Assembly: GCF_004151235.1 (NCBI RefSeq)
Contig: NZ_JUIV01000001.1
Location: 592,369-656,368, forward strand
Length of the DNA: 64,000 nt
Direction of reading: 5' to 3'
From: Flavobacterium anhuiense
Lineage (GTDB): Bacteria; Bacteroidota; Bacteroidia; Flavobacteriales; Flavobacteriaceae
The position numbers and the translations under genes were made by a program. The notes below the pieces were generated by a model. It was given only the letters and a program-made list of their open reading frames with translations. It searched no databases and was not told the DNA's origin. Shown piece by piece: positions 1 through 9,033 of the stretch (positions are counted from its first letter, which is position 1; each line of letters opens with the position of its first letter).

Positions 1-38
1 TTTGTGCTAAATTTAGGCACTCTTTTAAAATTTTCCAT
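1..38 (-). CDS. possible 5' end of an unknown gene (partial)
   Basis: An ATG on the minus strand at 38..36 opens a frame that stays open to the left edge, giving only MENFKRVPKFST. The roughly 220 bases between it and pfkA hold no other reading frame, so a divergent gene starting here is plausible. Twelve residues are too few to recognise a family, and no clear ribosome binding site or promoter was found. Weak call. Confidence 0.25.
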   Translation of the reverse strand, partial: MENFKRVPKFST

Positions 39-257
39 GTGAGCGGGAAATTCTGATTTTTATAACACTTCATTAGGGTATTGTTAATTTTGACGATTTA
101 ATTAAAAAAATAGCGTTTTATTATTTTTAATGAAATTTTTTCCTAGAAAAAACTTATTAACGAAAACGTTTGAATTTAACAGATTTTATTAATTTATGAT
201 AATCGTAACCCGAAAAGTGCTGAATGTTTGCTAATTTTACACTTTAATACTTAAATA

Positions 258-1244
258 ATGCCAAAAACAATAAAAAAAGTAGGTGTTCTTACCTCAGGAG
301 GAGATTCACCTGGAATGAATGCTGCAATACGATCAGTTGTTCGAACTTGCGCATATCATAATATAGAATGCATAGGAATTTATAGAGGGTACCAGGGAAT
401 GATTGAGGGTGACTTCAAAGAGATGGGACCTCGTAGCGTAAATAATATTGTAAACAAAGGTGGAACGATCTTAAAATCGGCTCGTTCAGTTGAGTTTAGA
501 ACCCCTGAAGGAAGAAAGAAAGCACACGAGAATCTTGTTAAGGCTGGTGTCGATGCTTTGGTTGTTATTGGTGGTGACGGAAGTTTTACCGGAGGATTAA
601 TTTTTAATTCAGAATTTGGTTTCCCGGTAATGGGAATTCCGGGTACAATTGATAATGATATTTATGGTACAAGTTTTACTTTAGGGTATGACACAGCTTT
701 AAATACTGTTGTAGACTGTATCGATAAAATTAGAGATACAGCGAGTTCTCATAACCGTCTTTTCTTTGTAGAGGTTATGGGTAGAGATGCTGGTCATATT
801 GCTCTTAATGCAGGTATTGGTGCAGGGGCAGAAGAAATCCTTATTCCTGAGGAAGATCTAGGTTTAGATCGCCTTTTAGATTCACTTCAAAAAAGTAAAG
901 CATCAGGAAAATCATCAAGTATAGTGGTTATTGCTGAGGGAGATAAAATTGGTAAAAATGTATTCGAATTAAAAGATTATGTTGAAGCCAACCTTCCTGA
1001 ATACGACGTAAGAGTTTCTGTTTTAGGACATATGCAGCGTGGTGGTTCTCCGTCTTGTTTTGACCGTGTTTTAGCAAGCCGTTTAGGAGTAAAAGCAGTA
1101 GAATCTTTAATTGAAGGAAAATCTAATTACATGGTTGGACTTCGTGAAGATAAAGTGGTTCTAACTCCACTTGAGCAAGCTATCAAAGGAAAATCAGAAA
1201 TTGATAGAGAATTATTAAGAGTGTCAGACATAATGTCTACATAA
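258..1244 (+). CDS. pfkA: ATP-dependent 6-phosphofructokinase
   Basis: Phosphorylates fructose 6-phosphate to fructose 1,6-bisphosphate, the committed step of glycolysis, in the cytoplasm. The 328 residues match the usual bacterial PfkA length. The N-terminal nucleotide loop SGGDSPGMNA is at 13-22, GGDGS at 105-109 and the catalytic PGTIDND around 128-134, with MGRDAGH and LGHMQRGGSPS further on. Glycine in GGDGS and in PGTIDND is the pattern of ATP-using enzymes; pyrophosphate-using relatives have Asp and Lys there. The ATG at 258 puts the GGDSPGMN loop at the expected distance from the N-terminus. gapA follows after about 95 bases in the same direction with no terminator seen between them, so co-transcription of two glycolytic genes is likely. 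Confidence 0.97.
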   Translation: MPKTIKKVGVLTSGGDSPGMNAAIRSVVRTCAYHNIECIGIYRGYQGMIEGDFKEMGPRSVNNIVNKGGTILKSARSVEFRTPEGRKKAHENLVKAGVDALVVIGGDGSFTGGLIFNSEFGFPVMGIPGTIDNDIYGTSFTLGYDTALNTVVDCIDKIRDTASSHNRLFFVEVMGRDAGHIALNAGIGAGAEEILIPEEDLGLDRLLDSLQKSKASGKSSSIVVIAEGDKIGKNVFELKDYVEANLPEYDVRVSVLGHMQRGGSPSCFDRVLASRLGVKAVESLIEGKSNYMVGLREDKVVLTPLEQAIKGKSEIDRELLRVSDIMST

Positions 1245-1306
1245 TCAATATAAAAAGTTTAAAAAAGAAAAGAAGTTTATTGTGAGGAAATTAGACTTTG
1301 AAATAG

Positions 1307-2344
<1,038 letters not shown>

Positions 2345-2360
2345 TAATATATATTTTTGC

Positions 2361-2396
2361 AAAATCCCGTTACTTTACAATAACGGGATTTTCTTA
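2361..2396 (+). terminator. rho-independent terminator after gapA
   Basis: A perfect 12-bp stem, AAAATCCCGTTA (2361-2372) with TAACGGGATTTT (2381-2392), closes an 8-base loop and runs into a T-rich tract. It sits directly after the gapA stop and probably ends the pfkA-gapA transcript. Confidence 0.9.
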
Positions 2397-2475
2397 TTTT
2401 GTTACCTCTATAATTAATGTAAAAAATACACTTTTAAATTAAAAATAGAAAAACCTAATTCCAAAAACTAAACAA

Positions 2476-3327
2476 ATGAAATTAATAGTTGACAGTGGAT
2501 CTACTAAAGCCGATTGGATTGCGATAGATGATAATGGAAAAGTATTATTCACAACACAAACTTTAGGATTAAATCCTGAAATTCTAGACGAGCCAGAAAT
2601 CATTGAAAGATTAAATGACCGTTTTGATATCTTACAAAATAAAAAAAATGCTACGCATTTATTCTTTTATGGTGCCGGTTGTGGTACAGATAGAATGAAA
2701 GAGTGGTTGAAAAGAATTTTTCAAGAATATTTTTCTAACGCAATTGTAGATGTTCAAGAAGATACCTATGCTGCAGTTTATGCAACAACTCCAAAAGGAG
2801 AAGAAGCTATTGTTTGCATCTTAGGAACAGGATCAAACTGCAGTTATTTTGATGGAAAAACATTGCATCAAAAAGTACAATCATTAGGATACATTGTTAT
2901 GGATGATTGTAGTGGTAATGTTTTTGGAAAAGAATTAATTAGAAAATACTATTTTAATAAAATGCCTAAAGAATTGGCTGTTGAACTTGAAAAAGAGTAC
3001 GACGTTGATCCAGATTTTATTAAAAATAAATTATATAAAGAACCAAACCCAAACGCTTATTTAGCAACTTACGCTAAATTCTTGATTAAGCATAAAGATA
3101 CAGAGTTCTGCAGAAAAATCATTTTCAAAGGAATGAAATCTTTCGTTAAAAATTACATCAAGCAATTTGATAATTGCAAAGAAGTTCCAGTGCATTTTGT
3201 TGGATCTATTGCGTTTTATTTGAAAGATGAATTACAAGAGACATTTAACAAATATGAACTTCAATTAGGGAATGTTTTAAGAAGACCTATTGATGGATTA
3301 ATTGCTTACCATGTCGCTAATCAATAG
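2476..3327 (+). CDS. BadF/BadG-family sugar kinase, probable N-acetylglucosamine kinase
   Basis: Probable cytoplasmic ATP-dependent amino-sugar kinase. The 283 residues begin with an ASKHA-fold phosphate-1 motif, DSGSTKADW (residues 6-14), and contain a phosphate-2-like ILGTGSNCSYFDG around residue 115-127 and a late GSIAFYL segment. These match the BadF/BadG/BcrA/BcrD ATPase-like family, which includes eukaryotic-type GlcNAc kinases. The substrate is inferred: the window also holds a full chitin locus that would need a GlcNAc kinase, and no other candidate is visible here. Its end overlaps possible starts of the methylglyoxal synthase gene, so the two are probably co-translated. Confidence 0.8.
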   Translation: MKLIVDSGSTKADWIAIDDNGKVLFTTQTLGLNPEILDEPEIIERLNDRFDILQNKKNATHLFFYGAGCGTDRMKEWLKRIFQEYFSNAIVDVQEDTYAAVYATTPKGEEAIVCILGTGSNCSYFDGKTLHQKVQSLGYIVMDDCSGNVFGKELIRKYYFNKMPKELAVELEKEYDVDPDFIKNKLYKEPNPNAYLATYAKFLIKHKDTEFCRKIIFKGMKSFVKNYIKQFDNCKEVPVHFVGSIAFYLKDELQETFNKYELQLGNVLRRPIDGLIAYHVANQ

Positions 3328-3337
3328 TTCTGGTTTT

Positions 3338-3712
3338 ATGGAAATTGCCATTATTGCTCATGATGGAAAAAAAGCAGATTTGATTGATTTCTTAATCAAA
3401 AATGAAGCTGTTTTGCACAATGAAAAAATAAGGCTAATTGGTACTGGTACTACGGGAGGAAAAGCAGAAGCTGCTGGATTTAAAACTCAGAGAATGCTTT
3501 CTGGTCCGCTCGGCGGAGATGCGCAAATTGCAGGAAGAGTAGCGGAAGGAATTACGCAGATGGTTTTCTTTTTTAAAGATCCTCTGTCAAGTCATCCGCA
3601 TGAAGCAGATATCAATATGCTAATTCGCGTTTGCGATGTGCATAATGTGCCGCTGGCAACCAATGAAGCAACGGCACAATTATTATTAGATGCTATTGCA
3701 CTGCAATTATAG
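3338..3712 (+). CDS. mgsA: methylglyoxal synthase
   Basis: Converts dihydroxyacetone phosphate to methylglyoxal and phosphate, a bypass that frees phosphate when sugar phosphates accumulate. The protein has IAIIAHDGKK near the start, GTGTTGGKAE, the LSGPLGGDAQI active-site loop, FFFKDPL and SHPHEADI, covering the conserved Asp and His residues of the family. I place the start at ATG 3338 (MEIAIIAHDG, 124 residues), which fits the family N-terminus. An ATG at 3311 and a TTG at 3302, both inside the preceding kinase gene, are alternatives. The 3' end overlaps the convergent ridA gene by 20 bases. Confidence 0.92.
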   Translation: MEIAIIAHDGKKADLIDFLIKNEAVLHNEKIRLIGTGTTGGKAEAAGFKTQRMLSGPLGGDAQIAGRVAEGITQMVFFFKDPLSSHPHEADINMLIRVCDVHNVPLATNEATAQLLLDAIALQL

Positions 3713-4073
3713 AAATTTCTACATTAACATTTTTTGGCAGACAAGCCACTTGAACCGTTTCACGAGCTGGAGCGGTTTTTTCGTTAAAATAAGAACCGTA
3801 AACGGTATTTATTGCTCCAAAGTTGTTCATGTCCATGATGAAAATAGTTGACTTTACAACATTTTCAAAAGTCATGTTAGCTGCTTCAAGTATAGCAGCA
3901 ATGTTTTTCATAACTTGAGTAGTTTCATCATTAATATTGTCTGTAATCAATTCTCCTGACTCAGGATTGATTGCAATCTGTCCAGAAGCATAAAGTGTGT
4001 TTCCAGATAAAACAGCTTGATTATAAGGCCCGATTGGAGCCGGAGCTTTCTCGGTAAAAATGATTTTTTTCAT
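3693..4073 (-). CDS. RidA-family enamine/imine deaminase
   Basis: RidA (YjgF/YER057c/UK114) proteins hydrolyse reactive enamine/imine intermediates released by PLP enzymes. The 126-residue length is typical. The protein begins MKKIIFTEKAPAPIGPYNQA, has YASGQIAINPESGEL, and ends with the family signature APARETVQVACLPKNVNVEI, including the conserved Arg that binds substrate carboxylate. It lies 28 bases downstream of the LptD-like gene on the same strand and is probably co-transcribed with it. Its stop lies inside the end of the convergent mgsA gene, so both mRNAs overlap by 20 bases. Confidence 0.93.
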   Translation of the reverse strand: MKKIIFTEKAPAPIGPYNQAVLSGNTLYASGQIAINPESGELITDNINDETTQVMKNIAAILEAANMTFENVVKSTIFIMDMNNFGAINTVYGSYFNEKTAPARETVQVACLPKNVNVEISIIAVQ

Positions 4074-4101
4074 AATGAAATTATTTTGATTCGAAAGTAG
4101 T

Positions 4102-6753
4102 TTATCTATTTGAAACGCTACGTTTGTTCCATTTGATATCGCTAAGCATACCAGATTTAATTCCGATGAAGAAGTTCCAGTTAGAATTTGTTCCTAAAGG
4201 TTGCCAGTTAAAGGCCATTCTCCAGCTTAATAAGTCTCTTTCAAAACGAAATTGTGTAAAGGTAACTCCTTTTTGTACAAAATCGTAACCAGTCGAAACT
4301 CCGGCTTTCCATTTAGGAGTAAGGTCTGTATTAATAGAAACCATGATAGAGTTTCCAGAAATAGTGCTCTCTCTTTTTATATTTGAATATGTTAGCGAAT
4401 ATGCAAGTGTCATGTCCCACGGAACTTTAGAATTAAAGAATTCTGTAATAACATCCTCCTTCTCAGGTTCATTCGCAAATTGGCTGTTACGGCTGTCATT
4501 TAAGTCTGTATTCGTACCAAACAAATCATCGCTACGTCCACCGTTCCGTTGGCTCTGTGTATTTTTGTCTTTTTCTTTTCCAGTTCCTTTATTTGAGAAT
4601 GAATAGTTTACAGTTACGTTTGCGCTTGTCATTCTGAATAAACTTCCTCCATTGTCAATATTGAATTTGTCAATTTTGTTCCCTCCATTATCAATCGCAT
4701 AAGGATCTAATGTTGCACCAAAATTCATATTCATTTTATTGTCAAAAAACTGAGTTCCACCACTAACTAATACAGGTTGCCATCCAAATGTTGTTTTTCC
4801 GTCAGCATTGAAATTATAGCTTGTACTGAAGTTTAAGTTATTCAACAGCATTATTTTTTTAGGCTCTGTTTTTGTGCTGTCACGGTCTCTTACTTTGGCT
4901 TCAAATGTGTTGCTCAAAGCAAAACCAACGATGTTAGAATTTTCTTTTCCTGGGGCACCGTATAATCCATTTTCGAATCTGGTATACTCAGATGTAATTC
5001 TTCCAGAAGCATCAACAGCATAAGTGTCATAGTATTTCTCAAAACTTGGCGTATAAGCATACGTTATGCTAGGACGCATGACGTGTCGAATAGATTGAAT
5101 TCTTTTATCGTCTCCAAAATTAAAAGTACCATAAATAGTAGTTCCTAAATTGGTGCTGAAATTATAAGTTCTGAATGCATCAAAACCATTAACAGTTTTG
5201 TTAACCGTTTGTCCAGCGGCAGGATCGTAAACTTTCTGTATGGTTTTGTTAACCCATGTTTCCTGATAAGTTGTAGAAGCTCCAGCACTAAAATATTTAA
5301 AAATCTTAAAATTGGTGCTCAACGGAATGGTCTGTTGTAAACCTAATTGAGCATCATCAAACATCTGAGGTTTGAAAAACAGTGAATCTTTTGTTTTGAA
5401 ATAGTTTTTACCGCTTACATTATATTGTAAGTTGATGTTCTTTATTAACCCTTTTTTTACACCATTCTTACCAACAAACGGATATACACGGTCAATACTT
5501 CCTTGTAAAGACGGAAGCGTCATAATAATGTCTTCTGTTTGGGTGTTCTGACTGTGAGTTGCAGATAATGAAATACGGGAGCCAGGAATAGTGTTAAAAG
5601 TTTTATTATAGGAAATAGAAGAGCTTAATGTGTTGTTTAAGTTTGAGCCAATATTAGCTTGGTTGATAGACTGTTTAAAGTACTTACTGCTACCCATGTT
5701 GACAGAAGCAGAAAAGGTTGAATTCGGATTTGATTTTGTGTCTTTAGAATGCGACCACTGAATATTGTAAATGCTTTGTTTTGAGTAATCAGGATAACCT
5801 CGTTCACTGTTGATTAGATTCTCAAAACGGATATTGACATTTCCTCTAAATTTATATCGCTTTGCATATGCCGATTCGAATCGCATGGCGTAACTACCGT
5901 TGGTGTAATAATCTCCAAGTACGGTTAAGTCATAATTGTCGCTAAGAGCAAAATAATAACCTCCATTTTGCAATGAAAAACCTCTTGTGTTAGAATCGTT
6001 ATAACTTGGAATGATAATACCTGATACGCTTTTTTCTTTACTTAAAGGGAAAAAACCGTAAGGCAATGCAAGTGGAGTAGGAACATCAGCAATTACTAAT
6101 TGTGTTAAGCCTGCAACGATTTTTTTACCTGGAACAAACTTAATTCTGCTGGTTTGAAAGTAGTATTCAGGATTGTCAATGTCTTGAGCCGTTGTAATAC
6201 GTGCTCCTTTTAAAAAGTATACAGAATCGTTTTCTTTTTTAGTAACAGAGGCTTTAATGTTTAATTCACCTTGTTTTGTTCTTGAATTGTAAATTAAAGC
6301 TTTTTTTGTTTTAAAATTAAAACGAATAGAATCAGGCTGTACTTCACTTGATCCCTGTTTGAAATTAGGGTATTGGGTTAAAACGCCAGCAGAATCTTTA
6401 ATTCTTCCTGCATAAACTTCATCTTTTTCATAATTAAGTACAATGATACCTGATTTTAATTCTACATCTTTGTAGTATAATTCTGCTTCATTGTATAAAG
6501 TGATCAGCTTTTTTTTCTGATCAATTTTAGCATAATCTTTGGCTTTATATCTAACTTTTCCGTCCAAAAAAGTCTTTTTTGGTTTAACAGTATCTAGTTT
6601 GATGGTATCTGTAATCGCAGTGTTTTCTTTATCTGTTTGTTTTACAGCAGGTAAAGGCTTTTTTTTATTTTTTATTTCTTGCGAGTATAAATTACCACAA
6701 CCTATAGTTAGGAAAAATGATATTAAAACGATATTAAATAAGTTTGTATGCAA
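4102..6753 (-). CDS. LptD-like outer-membrane LPS assembly protein
   Basis: Predicted outer-membrane barrel of the Bacteroidota LptD (OstA/Imp) type, which inserts lipopolysaccharide into the outer leaflet. After the signal peptide, an OstA-like region (YKDVELKSGIIVLNY) leads into a long barrel rich in alternating aromatic beta-strands and Asn/Ser turns. The frame has no in-frame ATG near its beginning. A TTG at 6837 lies upstream of the predicted -7 promoter element (6825-6832 on this strand) and cannot be transcribed from it. A TTG at 6753 gives HTNLFNIVLISFFLTIG, an ideal signal peptide ending near NLYSQ, so I prefer that start (883 residues). It is divergent from the amidase gene and upstream of ridA. 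Confidence 0.82.
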   Translation of the reverse strand: MHTNLFNIVLISFFLTIGCGNLYSQEIKNKKKPLPAVKQTDKENTAITDTIKLDTVKPKKTFLDGKVRYKAKDYAKIDQKKKLITLYNEAELYYKDVELKSGIIVLNYEKDEVYAGRIKDSAGVLTQYPNFKQGSSEVQPDSIRFNFKTKKALIYNSRTKQGELNIKASVTKKENDSVYFLKGARITTAQDIDNPEYYFQTSRIKFVPGKKIVAGLTQLVIADVPTPLALPYGFFPLSKEKSVSGIIIPSYNDSNTRGFSLQNGGYYFALSDNYDLTVLGDYYTNGSYAMRFESAYAKRYKFRGNVNIRFENLINSERGYPDYSKQSIYNIQWSHSKDTKSNPNSTFSASVNMGSSKYFKQSINQANIGSNLNNTLSSSISYNKTFNTIPGSRISLSATHSQNTQTEDIIMTLPSLQGSIDRVYPFVGKNGVKKGLIKNINLQYNVSGKNYFKTKDSLFFKPQMFDDAQLGLQQTIPLSTNFKIFKYFSAGASTTYQETWVNKTIQKVYDPAAGQTVNKTVNGFDAFRTYNFSTNLGTTIYGTFNFGDDKRIQSIRHVMRPSITYAYTPSFEKYYDTYAVDASGRITSEYTRFENGLYGAPGKENSNIVGFALSNTFEAKVRDRDSTKTEPKKIMLLNNLNFSTSYNFNADGKTTFGWQPVLVSGGTQFFDNKMNMNFGATLDPYAIDNGGNKIDKFNIDNGGSLFRMTSANVTVNYSFSNKGTGKEKDKNTQSQRNGGRSDDLFGTNTDLNDSRNSQFANEPEKEDVITEFFNSKVPWDMTLAYSLTYSNIKRESTISGNSIMVSINTDLTPKWKAGVSTGYDFVQKGVTFTQFRFERDLLSWRMAFNWQPLGTNSNWNFFIGIKSGMLSDIKWNKRSVSNR

Positions 6754-6791
6754 AGGTTTAAATGCTATTTTTGTAAAATTATGGCTTGTTT

Positions 6792-6805
6792 TTTGACACG
6801 TCAAA
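6792..6805. promoter_or_regulatory. 14-bp palindrome between lptD-like and amidase genes
   Basis: TTTGACACGTCAAA is a perfect inverted repeat (6-bp arms, 2-base spacer) in the divergent intergenic region, just downstream of the predicted lptD-like transcription start. It has the form of a dimeric regulator site, but no regulator is implied by the neighbourhood. Confidence 0.3.
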
Positions 6806-6824
6806 CTTACATATAATTTTTTGG

Positions 6825-6832
6825 CAAAAATA
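6825..6832 (-). promoter_or_regulatory. putative -7 element of the lptD-like gene
   Basis: On the minus strand this reads TATTTTTG, an exact match to the Bacteroidota TAnnTTTG element. No good TTG box was found at the expected upstream distance. Transcription would begin near 6818, leaving a leader of about 65 bases to the preferred TTG start. Confidence 0.45.
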
Positions 6833-6886
6833 ATCAATTCTAAAAATTATAACAGCTGCGTTTTATTAAAATTAACTTTTAGATTT

Positions 6887-8011
6887 ATGAATAGAATTAA
6901 CAAATTTAAGGTAATATTTACTTTATTTCTAACTATATCGTCCTTTTGTGCTCAAAGTCAGTCAAATGTGTTTAAGGTAACACTTGACGCTGGACATGGA
7001 GATCATGACTTTGGGGCTGTTTACAGCGGACGAATCGAGAAAAATATTGCTTTAGCTATTGTTTTGAAAGTGGGGAAGATCTTAGAGCTAAATCCAAATG
7101 TTAATGTAATTTATACTCGTAAAACAGATGTTTTTGTTGATTTGGTCGAAAGAGCAAATATTGCAAACAGAGCAAATTCGAATATTTTCGTCTCAATTCA
7201 CTGCAACGCCAATAAAAATACAGCGGCCGACGGAACTGAAACTTATGTAATGGGTTTAAGTAAAGTTGCATCAAACCTTGAAGCTGCGAAAAAAGAGAAC
7301 TCCGTAATTACATTAGAGAAAGACTACAAACGTAAATATGAAGGTTACGACCCTAATTCGCCAGAATCTATGATTGGTATGACCTTGATGCAAGAAGAAT
7401 ATTTAGATAATAGTATTACGCTGGCAACTAAAATTGAAGAAAACTTTGAAAAACTAGGAAAAAAACTTCGTCATGGAGGTGTAAAACAAGCGCCTTTTAT
7501 GGTGCTTCATAAAGCCTATATGCCTAGAGTTTTGGTTGAAACAGGATTTGTTTCTAATCCGACAGAAGGAAATATTTTAAATTCAGAAGAAGGGCAGGAC
7601 GATATTGCGAGAGCAATTGCAGAAGCTATTTTAAGTTATAAAAGAGAATACTTTGGTTCAGGAACTGAGTCAGAGGACAGTCGGCCCATAAGAGATACTT
7701 CAACTAAGGCAAAACCAAAAACAAATACTCCAGTTGCTGCTGTTAAAAATGCGCCAAAAGGAACTTTTTTTAAAGTGCAGCTTATTGCAAGCATCAAAAA
7801 AACACCTTTAGAACCTAAAAATTTCAAAGGGCTTAAAAATGTTACGATGGTATACGAAAATAATATTTATAAATATTTCTACGAGGAAACTTCAAGTTAC
7901 GAAACGGCGCAAAAATATTTGCAAGAAGCTAAAAGTAAAGGATATGGCGCTGCATTTTTGGTGGCAACTAAAGATGGCGAAAAAATCAGTATTCAGGACG
8001 CAATTAAATAA
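6887..8011 (+). CDS. N-acetylmuramoyl-L-alanine amidase (Amidase_3) with SPOR-like tail
   Basis: Zinc amidase that cleaves the amide bond between MurNAc and the stem peptide, used in cell separation. The ATG at 6887 starts a clean signal peptide (MNRINKFKVIFTLFLTISS...AQSQ). The zinc ligands appear in order: His in LDAGHGDHDFGA, Glu in GRIEKNIALA, and His in VSIHCNAN. The catalytic Glu is in VLVETGFVSN. A Thr/Pro/Lys linker follows, then about 80 residues (FFKVQLIASIKK...) that resemble a SPOR peptidoglycan-binding domain. The total is 374 residues. A longer frame from 6821 would overlap the divergent promoter and is less likely. mlaD-like gene follows after 50 bases. Confidence 0.92.
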   Translation: MNRINKFKVIFTLFLTISSFCAQSQSNVFKVTLDAGHGDHDFGAVYSGRIEKNIALAIVLKVGKILELNPNVNVIYTRKTDVFVDLVERANIANRANSNIFVSIHCNANKNTAADGTETYVMGLSKVASNLEAAKKENSVITLEKDYKRKYEGYDPNSPESMIGMTLMQEEYLDNSITLATKIEENFEKLGKKLRHGGVKQAPFMVLHKAYMPRVLVETGFVSNPTEGNILNSEEGQDDIARAIAEAILSYKREYFGSGTESEDSRPIRDTSTKAKPKTNTPVAAVKNAPKGTFFKVQLIASIKKTPLEPKNFKGLKNVTMVYENNIYKYFYEETSSYETAQKYLQEAKSKGYGAAFLVATKDGEKISIQDAIK

Positions 8012-8036
8012 TAAGAGCAAGTTCGAATATTTATAT

Positions 8037-8044
8037 TAATTTTG
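8037..8044 (+). promoter_or_regulatory. putative -7 element of the MCE/MlaD gene
   Basis: TAATTTTG matches TAnnTTTG exactly, 17 bases before the TTG start of the MlaD-like gene. This implies a very short leader. The upstream box is weak (TTCG). Confidence 0.45.
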
Positions 8045-8061
8045 TACAAACACTTAGAATT

Positions 8062-9027
8062 TTGAAACTAACAAGAGAAATTAAAACGGCTATTTTAGTC
8101 ATCGCATCCATTCTACTATTTATCTGGGGATATAGTTTTTTAAAGGGAAGAGACCTTTTTACTAATTATACAATATTATATGCTGAGTATGATAATGTTG
8201 AAGATTTATCGCCTTCAGCGCCAGTAACGCTTAACGGACTTGCGATTGGTAAAGTAAATAAAATTACAATTGATGAAGTTACAGGTAAATTATTGGTTGA
8301 GCTTCAGCTTAAAACAGATTTTCCAATTTCTAAAACGAGTACAGCATCAATTTATACTCCGAGTTTAATTGGAGGGAAACAAATTAAAATTATTCCAAAT
8401 TTTGCTGATAAAGAATTGGCAGAAGACGGACAGAAATTAGTTTCGTCTGTTGAATTAGGATTAACAGAATCATTAGGCGGAAAAATTGAGCCAATTCAGC
8501 AGAAGCTTGATAAAATGCTTGTGAATATTGATAATTTGGTTACAGGATTAAACAATACTTTAGATAAAAATACTCAAGAAAATCTAAAGAAAACAATTGC
8601 TGAACTAAGTCAGACAATGACACAGTTTCATAAAGCTTCAGGAAGTCTAAACAATATTTTGGATACCAATAAAGGACAGATTAACGGAATGGTTACAAAC
8701 TTTAATAAGATGTCTGGTAATTTCAATAAAATTTCAGATTCATTAAATAAAGCAGATTTAGGTAAAACCGTGCGTAATTTGAACCAGACCTTAGCTAAAG
8801 TAGATGTTTTAATGAGCAATCTGAACTCTGGAAAAGGTACAGCAGGAAAAATACTTAACGATGAGGCTTTGTATAACAACCTGACTAAAACTTCGAAAGA
8901 ACTTGAATTGTTATTGCAAGATCTTCGCCTTTATCCAACTCGTTACGTAAACGTTTCTCTTTTCGGAAAGAAAAATAAACCATACGTAGCACCAACTGAA
9001 GAAACAAACTCAACCGATAAAAAATAA
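8062..9027 (+). CDS. MCE/MlaD-family lipid-transport protein
   Basis: Predicted periplasmic lipid-binding subunit of an Mla-like phospholipid transport system anchored in the inner membrane. It has one N-terminal membrane segment (AILVIASILLFIWGY, about 10-25), then an MCE domain (about 37-115: LYAEYDNVEDLSPSAPVTLNGLAIGKV). A long helical, probably coiled-coil region rich in Asn/Leu/Lys follows, with a short basic tail. The start is TTG; the resulting LKLTREIKTAIL matches the usual beginning of the family in related bacteria, and no ATG lies nearby. No MlaE/MlaF partners are adjacent. The next gene begins 6 bases downstream. Confidence 0.88.
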   Translation: MKLTREIKTAILVIASILLFIWGYSFLKGRDLFTNYTILYAEYDNVEDLSPSAPVTLNGLAIGKVNKITIDEVTGKLLVELQLKTDFPISKTSTASIYTPSLIGGKQIKIIPNFADKELAEDGQKLVSSVELGLTESLGGKIEPIQQKLDKMLVNIDNLVTGLNNTLDKNTQENLKKTIAELSQTMTQFHKASGSLNNILDTNKGQINGMVTNFNKMSGNFNKISDSLNKADLGKTVRNLNQTLAKVDVLMSNLNSGKGTAGKILNDEALYNNLTKTSKELELLLQDLRLYPTRYVNVSLFGKKNKPYVAPTEETNSTDKK

Positions 9028-9033
9028 TGATAA

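Noticed and set aside
2352..2359. TATTTTTG promoter-like match just after gapA
   Set aside because: It lies at the foot of the gapA terminator, so any transcript would end at once; probably chance in AT-rich DNA.
6821..6886. Upstream extension of the amidase frame
   Set aside because: It crosses the divergent promoter region and precedes a perfect signal peptide at ATG 6887.
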